Shown here in pieces: positions 37,936-47,501 of a stretch of DNA of 64,000 nt. The DNA lies in assembly GCF_020520425.1 (NCBI RefSeq), contig NC_079492.1, positions 103,203,157 to 103,267,156 of the forward strand. Direction: 5' to 3'. Origin of the DNA: Spinacia oleracea. Lineage: Eukaryota; Streptophyta; Magnoliopsida; Caryophyllales; Amaranthaceae. The position numbers and the translations under genes were made by a program. Each line of letters opens with the position of its first letter. Within the stretch, counting starts at the first letter, position 1. The notes below the pieces were generated by a model. It saw nothing but the letters and a program-made list of their open reading frames with translations, did no database searches and had not been told where the DNA came from.

Positions 37936-39210
37936 TTAATCGAGAGAGATGTGACAAGAACCGAGTGGGCTCTTGTTGTTGTTGGGTTTGCCAACGTTAG
38001 GGAGAGGTATTACTTCATCCTCTATCATATCATGGATCGTGTTTTTTAGATTCCAGCAGTTTTCAGTATCGTGCCCATTTCCTTGATGGAATTTGCAATA
38101 GGTGCCTTCGACCCAATATTTATTTTTGAATGAAGGGTCGGGTGTGGGGCCTATGGGTCTTAGCTTTCCTTGATTGGTTAGTCTTTGGAAGGCTTGTACC
38201 AGAGTCGACCCGAGTGGGGCAAACTTTCGATCTCGGGTCCACCTTCCAGGGCTCCTTCGGGTTGGGGTTTCTTCTACGGCATGGACCTCTTGGGCTTGAG
38301 GCGTGTGGCCCCTGTTGTAGGTCTTACTTTTATATGCAGGCTTGCTTTGTACTGTTTTTGCGAGGTCGTCCTCGATCTTTATTCCTACATCATAAACCCT
38401 TTTGAAGGTATCAAGGCCCAAGTACCTAAGGTGTTGTTTATAAGCTGGGTCTAGGTTGTCAATGAATTTTTGGACCAATTCAGTTTCAGGAGGCCTATTG
38501 ATTAGTTGGGCCGCTTGGTCTCTCCATCTAGCAAAATAGGTCGTGAAACCTTCATTTTTCTTTTGGAAGAGGACTTCCAACTCGCGCATGGTGACTTGAA
38601 AATCCATGTTTGACGAGTATTGCTTGACGAAGACATTGATAAAGTCCTCCCAAGTGGGGAAGAGCTTAGGGTCCTGGTGGTAGTACCATTTGAGTGGCAC
38701 AGGTTCCAAGGACAAAGGAAAGGCAGGCAGATACATGGACTTGCCCACACCTTTCAAGTTCATGGCATTCACAAAGCTCAAGAGATGATCACGGGGATTG
38801 TCCGTTGCTTTGAATTTTGGTAAGTCAGATGAACTGAACTTTTCCGGTAGTTTGCCGGGAAAAGGTTTAGGATCGAGGGAGAAATACTTGCTCCCCATGG
38901 TTTGCTGCAGAACCATTTTTTCGATCTTCTTCTCGTTATCGAGGTCATTTTTGGCTTGCGCAGCTGCTAAGGATTCGTTTTCCATTTTCAATTGATTCAT
39001 AAGTTGGGTCATTTGGACCATTTGGTCTCGTAATTCTTCCATGGACGTGTTTGAGGGTGCGAATCGAGGTTGGAGAAGCGGAGATCCTTGAAAGGGGGAA
39101 TGACGGATGGAGCTTGGAGTTACTAGACCTTGTGTTGGTGATGTACCTTCGAGACGCACTAACCTTTGATTTTCAGATCGACGCCAAGTGGCAGAACCAG
39201 CCCTATGCAT
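37936..39210 (-). CDS. gag: Gypsy element A Gag
   Basis: Intact 424-codon Gag, the structural protein forming the virus-like particle. Order: basic N-terminus, coiled-coil-like segment (MEELRDQMVQMTQLMNQLKM, residues ~57-76), the plant retrotransposon Gag domain (FKATDNPRDHLLSF, KWYYHQDP, TWEDFINVFVKQY, LEVLFQKKNEGFTTYFARWR, residues ~130-250), and a C-terminal zinc knuckle of the CX2H...HX4C type (YCKFHQGNGHDTENC, ~residue 385). The start MHRAGSATWRR is the first ATG. It ends with TAA at 37936-37938, and the protease continues in the same frame. Confidence 0.88.
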   Translation of the reverse strand: MHRAGSATWRRSENQRLVRLEGTSPTQGLVTPSSIRHSPFQGSPLLQPRFAPSNTSMEELRDQMVQMTQLMNQLKMENESLAAAQAKNDLDNEKKIEKMVLQQTMGSKYFSLDPKPFPGKLPEKFSSSDLPKFKATDNPRDHLLSFVNAMNLKGVGKSMYLPAFPLSLEPVPLKWYYHQDPKLFPTWEDFINVFVKQYSSNMDFQVTMRELEVLFQKKNEGFTTYFARWRDQAAQLINRPPETELVQKFIDNLDPAYKQHLRYLGLDTFKRVYDVGIKIEDDLAKTVQSKPAYKSKTYNRGHTPQAQEVHAVEETPTRRSPGRWTRDRKFAPLGSTLVQAFQRLTNQGKLRPIGPTPDPSFKNKYWVEGTYCKFHQGNGHDTENCWNLKNTIHDMIEDEVIPLPNVGKPNNNKSPLGSCHISLD

Positions 39211-40413
39211 AAGACAAGCTAAAGTTTAGGCCCAAAGTTAAGCATTACTTAGTCTAGACTTCTGACTCTTTCTACTGGTTTTCTATTCTCACTTTTGTTG
39301 GTACACTTTTGGCTCTTCTTTTGGTCATTCTTTGGATTTTCGAAACATTTGCCCATGTGACGTTCAAAGTTATTTTAATTAGCATGCTCGGTTTTGGTGC
39401 CGAACATTGTCGTCATAGGAGGCCTAACGACGACACAAGGAGTTGTTTATTTTATAAGTCGTTCTTAGAATCGAGTGCCTTTCTTCATGCGTCCTCGTAG
39501 CAAATTTGTTACGAATTTTTTATTGCTACGTATACTTTATGCGCGGGCACCGAGGCTGCTGTGCCTGACCAAAAGGCCAGGCAGCAACTTCAGCACCCAG
39601 CTCTGGGCGTTGAAAATGATTGGCGCCCAGCCAGGGGCGCTGAAAATGCGTCCCTGACTGGTACTCGTATTCTGTTCGCGTATCCTTTTTTCGTACATAC
39701 GACTTAATTTTGCGTGCTTGCCTAATAACGTCCTTTACGCGTTGTGCAGCGTGGTGGAATCCGTTACAGGCCGTCCTGGGCGTCGCTTATTTTTGTGGCG
39801 ATCGCCCGGGGTTGCGGAACACGTATTTTGGTATAACTCTTTGGCCAATTGGTGTTTATGAATTTTTGGGCAATTTTTAGGGTCGGTTTTCTAGCATTAT
39901 TTGTCACACACAATCACATAATTCTCTACACACAACTAACATTACAACATGAAACAAAATAATATGTCACGTAGTTTATGATAGGCTTCTATGGGTAATA
40001 TTTGCGCTGGCTTGGTACCGCTTCTATCGTCGATCCAACACATGCCCCGGTCGAGGTAACGAGCGAATTTCGTCCCAAGACGCCAGTCACGATGTAAGCC
40101 AAGGGGGCATGCACCAATGAGAGGGACCCAATGGGCGAGCGATTGGGTTTGGGACAGGTGTACTACTAGCGAAAGTGCCGAGTGGACAACATTCGAAGCG
40201 TTTGCACCCCCCGGGTGGCAATGGGTATCCTTATTCCCAACTCCCGAGATGAAACATGCCAAGGGAGCCAAGATTCGTTATGCGGTTCTGTCCATTCACA
40301 TTAATATGCTGATTTCCAGGTCGTCCCAACTTGATAGGGAAATAAACGCGGGGTAGGATCGTTTCACCCTTCGGCTATTTTGATTACCTACGAGCACGAG
40401 TATTTCATTAACA
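39211..40413 (-). mobile_element. Leader of gypsy element A
   Basis: Untranslated leader between primer site and Gag. It is homologous to 61009-62120 of element C. The match ends at TTCGAAAAT (39343 here, 62118 in C), after which A has ~130 bp to Gag and C has ~165 bp to its pol ORF. It contains palindrome cassette 5 (39589-39648). Confidence 0.75.
39589..39648. repeat. Palindrome cassette 5 (leader of A)
   Basis: CTTCAGCACCCAGCTCTGGG and CGTTGAAAATGATTGGCGCC, then CAGCCAGGGGCGCTGAAAAT. The reverse complement corresponds closely to cassette 8 at 61799-61860 in the leader of C. Confidence 0.8.
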
Positions 40414-40431
40414 TCCCCAGTGGAGTCGCCA
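40414..40431 (-). other. Primer-binding site of gypsy element A
   Basis: The minus strand reads TGGCGACTCCACTGGGGA one base after the LTR end (CCCCTCACA). Element C has the same site with one change. Confidence 0.8.
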
Positions 40432-40432
40432 C

Positions 40433-41719
40433 TGTGAGGGGTCGAAAAAGCACGAGGCTAATGCATGACCTCGTCCCTCGTGGGCGTGACGTCGTCAGAT
40501 CAAGTGTAATTGGATTTCCTGTGAGTTTACACCCAATCGACTAGTAATATAGGAGTCGCCATTCAGTTTTTAACGACAATGGGAAAAACTGACAAAACCC
40601 GGTTATCGCGACATAAAGGGAGTGCAATTATGTTCGACCACGACGGCCATAGGTTCCCTTGTGATCCCTGGTGTGGGGATCGCTCAACGTACACCCGCAG
40701 GGCAGAGATTGAGAGTTCGGGGGACTGTAGCTACCGAGAGGAGTGCTCATCGATAATACTCCAGAGGCAGGTTATCCTTACTAGCTCAGCATAAATAATT
40801 GAAGGGACATGCGTTAAACTATTAAACTATTCTGAATTGATTTTAGCAATATGCAACACATAACACTAAATTGATCGTGATTATCTTATTTAGATTGATT
40901 TAAGGTACCTATCATGATAATTCAATTGTCCAAGGTATTATCTTATTAGGCTTGATAGATCAATCAAGTTAATAATTTGACAATTTTATAAAAGGGTGAT
41001 GAAAGCGATTAAATCATACGAGGGACACATTACAATGCACCCTTGAGAGGTGCGTTGTGGTTCTCAGAAAACTAACCACTTGGCTTTGCTATTTCTCCTT
41101 TTATTTAACGAATCTCGGGTTTCTAAGCAATGTTCCAGTATTTGGGCTTAATTCATCAAGCTACAAGGGCAGAATGCGTTATGTTCGACTTTTGGGTCGA
41201 TTGCGACAGAACGCCGGATCAATTTCGCAGCGTGAGGCTTAGGCTTAAGGCTAGAGTCAATACTCAGGTAATGCAATTGTGTGTCCTTTTCACGTCGGTT
41301 TTGAGGCTGTATTTATAGGGAAAGGGTGTGTGGAAAGATAGATTTTAAGATACGAATCCAAAAAGAATCCGGAGATAAAACGGCCCCAGGCATTTTCAGC
41401 GCCCAGGCGTTGAAAATGGGATTCTATCTCTTATTTTCAAATTATACAAGGAATGCAAATTCTATCTCTTTTAGGATTTATGTTGGAGTGCAACACCTAA
41501 TTCTGACAGGTTTCTATCTTTTATGACTTGCCACTTTTAACAACTACCTTTTACGACAGTTACTATTCTTAGCAGGTTTCTATAAATAGTAGCTTTGCCT
41601 GAAATGAAAGGGTGATTGAGATTCGTTTATTTTATAGGAGATGCGTTGCCAAGTGGAGATTTATGTTCTCATCATCGAACCTTCCCTTTCGGGAATGGGG
41701 ACAAAAGTAGGCGTCTACA
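40433..41719 (-). mobile_element. Gypsy element A, 5' LTR
   Basis: On the minus strand it begins TGTAGACGCCTACTTTTGTCC and ends CGACCCCCTCACA. It is 1287 bp, about 200 bp shorter than the LTR of element C. The difference is explained by deletions around 41410-41435, which remove part of the palindrome cassette and following sequence that are present in the other LTR of A. The TATAAATA-like core promoter lies near 41310. Confidence 0.88.
41391..41420. repeat. Palindrome cassette 6 (collapsed, 5' LTR of A)
   Basis: TTTTCAGCGCCCAGGCGTTG followed by AAAATGGG. Compared with 21155-21202, the inner ATTTCGGCGCCCAGATCCAG is missing, leaving one compact palindrome. Confidence 0.75.
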
Positions 41720-41906
41720 ACGTTACATCTCCGTGTAAGGCCAATAAAAGGGCCTAAGTGACTCCTTTGTAAACATAAGATTACTTGCTAATAATATACA
41801 CTCTTTTATGCTTTTGCGAATCACTCTCATTGTCTCGTCATTATCTAGCTCGATCGATTGTTAGCACCTCCCTAAGACAAGTTCGACTCTAAGTAGAATT
41901 TGTCCA
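41720..41906 (+). mobile_element. Gypsy element D, 3' end of its 5' LTR
   Basis: The sequence before the D primer site should be LTR. It includes the plant-LTR-like stretch GTTAGCACCTCCCTAAGAC. The remainder of this LTR is cut off at 41719/41720 by element A. Its exact end is uncertain. Confidence 0.5.
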
Positions 41907-41914
41907 AAATAATT

Positions 41915-41931
41915 TGGCGCCCACCGTGGGG
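41915..41931 (+). other. Primer-binding site of gypsy element D
   Basis: TGGCGCCCACCGTGGGG is a common primer-site form in plant Ty3/gypsy elements of the Tat group. It differs from TGGCGACTCC in A, B and C, so D is a separate family. Confidence 0.7.
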
Positions 41932-42149
41932 CTAACAATCAAAAGCAGCTCAATAATCCCAATCCAAACACCATGTCCGGAAACGCAAGATGATCCAATG
42001 ATGTCACTCGCCGCATTGAAGCCATGGAGCAACGCATCAACCTCCTCCAAAGGAAGAACGAAGCTTTGTAGTCGCAGATCAGATTTTCCACATCCATCGC
42101 CACCGGATCCAGATTCCAGTACCGTCGAGACACCTCCGGGCTAAGCCGC

Positions 42150-43990
42150 CGCCTCGACCTCGACGTTGCTACTGACTATCCCCTTCGCGTGCCCTTTGGC
42201 GAGTCTGGAGGTCTTATCCTCGAACAGATCCGCGAATTCGAGCCCCTGACGAGCCAACCTCGTCCAGGGTCGGGTTGGCTACCTCCTCCTCCAACCCAAG
42301 AACTCTCAACAGGCGCCTCAACCTCCGTCACGTCTTTGACGATAACCAAGCTATCCTGTCTCAGATCGGCACATCCCAAGCAAAGACATTTGTTCCTATG
42401 TCGGCGCCCGTTTCCAACCCGGCGTCTCGTCCATTACCCCCTACAACGGTAACTGCGTCGACATCAATCCCTGCCTTGGCACCACCGCAGAGGCCGACAC
42501 CACACCCAGCAACCCAAGCACCCTGGAATCAACTACTAGCGCATCAAGTCGTCCAACCTGTTGTCAATTTCGCCACCTCGGCACCAGGGGCACCTCCTCA
42601 GATGATGGAAACCCCCTTGGCTAGTCAGGCACCACAAGCAGCTTTCCCACACACGCCACTCTGCCCGGATTCCACGAGAAACTATTCTATTCACAACACT
42701 CCTATCAGGTCAGGTGTTCTGGTTAGCCACGGCTTTCTAACTCCTTTTCCTTATGTGACAGGTACAAATGATGCACAGGGGACAACTCCCATCGTACAAC
42801 AGGTCATGGCGCAGTTCACCCCAAACCAGCCTCAGAATGTGCAACCACAAAATACTTACTACCAACACCTCCAAGCCAGCCTTCCCGAAACATTCAGCCC
42901 CCTCGTCCCGGTGCTTAGCAGTATCTGTGAAAACACCAACTACCAACTCTAACAGATCATGACCATGATAAAAAAAATCCCCGTAGTACCCACACCCATC
43001 AAAGAAGCCAGCCTAGACAGTTATGCCGACTCACCATATGCCGACCCCATCGATGCCATCGACATCCCGAAATAGTTCAGTCCACCCAACATGCCCATCT
43101 ATGACGGAACCTCCGACCCTAGAGAACACATATTGACCTACAAACAGCACATGATGGCGATCCTAGTCCCCAAGCATATGAGAGAGGCCAGCCTATGCAA
43201 AGGTTTCAGCTCAACATTAGTCGGACCCGCCCTGAAGTGGTTGACCAGCCTGCCAAATGGGTGCATCACCTCTTTTGCACATCTCGACAACATGTTTAAC
43301 CAACAGTTTGCTAGCACATGGGGTTGGAGAAGCAGACAAGCGATTTATACCGTGTGGTCCAACGACCTGACAAACCCCTAAAAGATTACATAACCCGATT
43401 CATTAGGGAGAAGGTGACAGTCCCAGGGTGTGACGTCCCAACCGCGATCGAAGCATTCAGGCAGGGGATGTATGGAGAAACATACCTATAGAGAGATCTC
43501 ATCAAATATACCTGCAAGACGTTTGAAGACGCACAAGCCAAAGCCATGGCCCAAGTTAGGCTCAAAGAAAATCTCTATTCCAGGAAAGAAGCCAACGACT
43601 ACGCAAAGACAGATAGGCGTCTGCCCTACCCTAAGAGGAGAAATGACCATCCTGCCCCCTACTCCGACCACAACAAGTATGTAGTGGAGGAAGATGACGA
43701 CATGGATTGGAAGAACAGTCCCGATCTACCTCCCAGAATTAACGAATATTCTTTTTGCATGTGTTGATACTGTAGGTTTAATGAACCACCTGTCGAATAT
43801 GGGAAAAGCAGTACAATGGCCACCAAAGTCAAGCAAACCTGACTCGAAGAAAGATCCTTCAAAGTAGTGTGATTTTCATGCCGACATTTTCCACACCACC
43901 AATGAATGTGTGGCGTTGAGAAGAGAAGTCGATTATCTACTGAAGAACGGACATCTCAAAGACGTCATGTCTGACAAAGCTCGCGGCGTC
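42150..43990 (+). pseudogene. gag: Gypsy element D gag, broken
   Basis: Pieces in order: a Pro/Thr/Gln-rich N-terminal region (42275-42952), the Gag core (43091-43480, with MPIYDGTSDPREHILTY, ALKWLTSLPNG and NMFNQQFAS), a continuation in another frame (KPLKDYITRFIREKVTVPGC, AIEAFRQGM), and a zinc knuckle (CDFHADIFHTTNECVALRRE, near 43870). At least four stops or frameshifts break it (for example near 42950, 43075, 43380 and 43490). Confidence 0.8.
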
Positions 43991-44089
43991 ATTAACAAAG
44001 ATATCTCTAACTCTCCTTCTTGACCTCCTCTACCCCCTCCTCATACTAAAACTGTTAATTTCATTGTTGGAGGTTCTGACATTTGTGGT

Positions 44090-44587
44090 TTGACTTATTC
44101 TGCAGCAAAAAGACATGCTCGGGAAAACGAGATCGACAGACCAGCAAGGGCGATCGCTGAAAAATATGTGACCCCCATATCCTTCGATGAATCTGATGTG
44201 GGGGACATCTACGACAAACACCACGATGGTCTGGTGATATCCATTCCCGTCGGGAATTGTATGATCAAACGAGTCCTAGTCGATAACGGCAGCTCCACCA
44301 ATGTTTTGATGCTTGATGCCCTCAAGGAGATGGGGCTGAACCCAGATACTGACGACATCAAGAAATCAACAGTCTTGATAGGATTAAGTGGAGAAGAGAA
44401 AACCACCTTTGGAGAAGTCACTTTGCCCGTCTATGCCCAAGGAGTCAATCAACAGGTAAAATTTTGTGTTATTGATTGTCCTTCATCTTACAACATTATC
44501 TTGGGCAGGCCTTGGATACACGACATGAAGGCCATCCCATCGACTTATCATCAAACCATCAAATTCGCGACCCGATGGGGGGTCTAG
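44090..44587 (+). pseudogene. Gypsy element D aspartic protease
   Basis: Open for 165 codons with the active-site motif VLVDNGSSTNVLML (near 44274-44315) and the C-terminal motif YNIILGRPWIHDMKAIPSTYH (near 44490-44560). It is separated from gag and RT by stops and is part of the broken gag-pol. Confidence 0.85.
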
Positions 44588-44737
44588 GAGATCAAAGGAG
44601 ATCAACAGGAATCCAAAGAATGTTACAAAGCAGCGTTGAAGCCTCCAGCCACCAATAAATCCTCATTATAGCAACTACAGTCCACTTCGGTCCCACACAA
44701 TATAGAGCCAAAATCCGAGCAATTAGACGAAGTCATT

Positions 44738-46480
44738 TTGGACCTTGCCAAACCGGAGCAAGTAGTTATTATTGGATGTGATGTACCAGACAACATCAGG
44801 TCGGAACTCACCGCGTTTCTCAAAACCAATGCGGATTGTTTCGCATGGTCTCACAAAGATATGCCAGGAATCAGTCCCGACCTCATCAAACTTAATGTCG
44901 ACCCACATTACAAGCCTGTCAAACAGAAACGAAGGAAGTTTGCTCCAGAACGCAACCAGATCATCAATGACGAGGTTCAACAGTTACTCGACACCGGGAA
45001 AATTAGGGAAGTCAAGTATTTCGATTGGTTGGCCAATGTCGTGGTGGTAAGAAAGAAGAATGAGAAATGGCATGTCTGCATAGACTTCACCGACATTAAC
45101 AAAGCATGCCCTAAAGATTCCTTCCCATTACCCCATATCGACGCCATGGTCGATGCCACAGCTGGTCACGTGATGCTAACTTTTATGGATGCCTTCAGTG
45201 GGTACAACCAAATCTTGATGCACCCAGACAATCAAGAAAAGATTGCCTTCATCACGGAACGGGGGACTTACTGCTATGAGGCCATGCCCTTCGGCCTAAG
45301 GAATGCCGGTGCAACTTATCAGCGTCTCGTCAATGAGATGTTCAAGAAACAGTTAGGTGACACTATGGAAGTCTATATCGATGATACTTTGGTTAAATCT
45401 AAGAAAGCTTCAGACCACATCAGGCACTTACAATAAGCCTTCAATGTGTTACGCGAATACAACATGAAGCTCTATCCTACAAAGTGTTCGTTCGGGGTCT
45501 CATCCGGGATATTTCTAGGCTACACGGTAACTCAACGAGGTATCGAAGCCAGTCCCGACCAGATCCTGGCAATCATCAACTTACAGTCTCCACGAAGTCA
45601 GAAATATGTACAAAAACTAGCGAGATGAGTAGCCCTCATTCGATTCATCTCCAGGTCGTCAGACAAGTGTAAGCTATTTTATGACATCCTCGGGAAAAAT
45701 GAGAAATTTAGCTGGACCGAACAACACGAAGACGCACTACAACAACTCAAGCAATACCTTTCAGAACCCCCGCTCCTATCTAAGGCAAAGGATAAAGAAG
45801 AATTATAGTTGTACCTTGTAGTCACATCATTAACCATCAGAGCAGTTCTGGTACCAGAAGAAGACGACAAGCAACTAGCGATCTATTACATCAGTAAGTC
45901 TTTACTTTAACGCCAAAACAAGGTACTCACATCTCGAAAAACTGGTACTTGCATTAGTTGTTGCATCCACTAAATTACGTCCTTATTTTGAATGCCATAC
46001 TGTAATTGTTAGAACTAACTATCCCATGAAGTCGATCATGAGGAAACCTGAGTTTTCTGGCAGGATGTCCAAATGGGCCATACAATTAGGATGTTATGAC
46101 ATCAGGTATGATCCGCGCACCGCCATCAAGTCGCAGGCCCTCGCAGATTTTGTGGCTGACTTCAGCCCAAGTATCTAACATGAAGTCGACATTGAAGTCA
46201 ATATGTTGTCAGACACCGGGATTCCGTTGACATGGACCTTGTACACTGACGGCTCCTCCAACATACGGGGGACGGGGTTGGGAATTGTGCTAAAGTCGCC
46301 ACAAGGGGACATAACAGTGCAGTCTGTCTGCTGCGAGTTCAAGGCTACCAACAACGAAGCGAAGTACGAAGCTTTGGTTCTAGGATTATCATTGGCACAC
46401 GACATGCATATCCGTCGACTTGAGGTACGATGTGATCATTATTGATTATCAGTCAAATTAACGGTTCCCAACTTCAAAGG
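44738..46480 (+). pseudogene. pol: Gypsy element D reverse transcriptase and dual RNase H
   Basis: RT domain 44840-45640: CIDFTDINKACPKDSFPLPHI, MDAFSGYNQI, MPFGLRNAGATYQ, and the catalytic YIDD (near 45373). The RT thumb continues at 45446 after a TAA. A first RNase H/connection follows at 45680-46170 with stops. A second RNase H at 46203-46445 has YTDGSSNIRGTGLGIVL and ATNNEAKYEALVLGL, the archaeal-type RNase H that marks the Tat/Ogre lineage. No integrase follows: the sequence changes to MULE transposase at about 46480. Confidence 0.88.
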
Positions 46481-47501
46481 GAGGCAGCTGAGGGCAAGTT
46501 AGGTGGTGTTCAGTTAGAGGCTACAACAGGGGAGGGAACTAGTGCTGCAGGGGGTTATGTGAGTAAGTACGAGGATAGTGAGGATGATATACACACACCC
46601 CCTTACAATGGTGATGAGGATTTGACTACCGAGAGGAGGAGAAGGAAAGTTGTTTTGGTAGGTAAACACACTGACTTCTCTGTGTTCAAGTGGAAAGTAG
46701 GGAAAAGGTTTCCCAACAAGGCTGCTTTCAAAGATCCAGTGGCTAAGTATGATGTTCTACAGGGGAGAAACATGTTCATACAAGCTAGTAACATACGTAG
46801 GCAACAAAGGGTAAGGGGTAAAGTGTGTTTAAAGTTTTCCGTTCTACTTGTATGAGTCTTAGGACTCTAAGAGAGCAATACTTGTTGTGAAGAGGTAGAT
46901 GGTGAGAATACTTGTCATAGAAATATGAAAAAGAATCGACAGTTGAATCCACTTGGGTTGCAAATAGTTTCTCGAGGTGTTCAAGGCTAGACCCCATTGG
47001 CCAACTAAACACATCATGGAGACTATAAGAAGGGCTTTAAAGATTGTAGTGAAAAATGAATTAGCGTATAAGGTGAAGTATGTTGCACAGACGTTGTTAC
47101 ATGGGTTGATGCACGAGCATTACAAGAAAGTTGGAGGGTATGTGGCAGCACTAAAGAGTAGTAGTCCTGGTACGATGGTGGAGCTAGTGACTGATGTCAG
47201 TAAACAAGCTTTTCCACCTATTTTCCAGAGGTTTTACACCTCTTTTGAAGGATTGAAGAGGGGATGGAAGCAGGGTTGCAGGAAGGTGATAGCTGTTGAT
47301 GCTTATTTTCTGAAAACCTTCCTGGTTGGTTAGTTGATGAGTGCTATAGGAAGGGATGGTAATGTCCAGATGTACCCTATTTCTTTGGTCGTAGTAGAGG
47401 GGGAGAATAACATGTCTTGGCAATGATGTTTTCTACTGTTTCAGAGGTCCCTCAATCTAGTTGAAGGAGAGGGAATTGTTATCATCTCCGATGAGCACCA
47501 G

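Larger units (their letters stand above)
20531..41719 (-). mobile_element. Gypsy element A: gag-protease only, with an antisense gene; contains a nested copia element
   Basis: A Ty3/gypsy (Tat-like) element in minus orientation: 5' LTR 40433-41719, primer site 40414-40431, leader to 39211, gag 37936-39210, protease region 36329-37935, an antisense gene on the plus strand (23687-34855, interrupted), non-coding repeats, polypurine tract 21644-21654, and a 3' LTR 20531-21643 lacking its distal ~333 bp. No reverse transcriptase, RNase H or integrase lies between the protease region and the antisense gene, a gap of only ~1.5 kb. Without the nested 9.3 kb insertion the element is about 11.9 kb. Confidence 0.85.
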
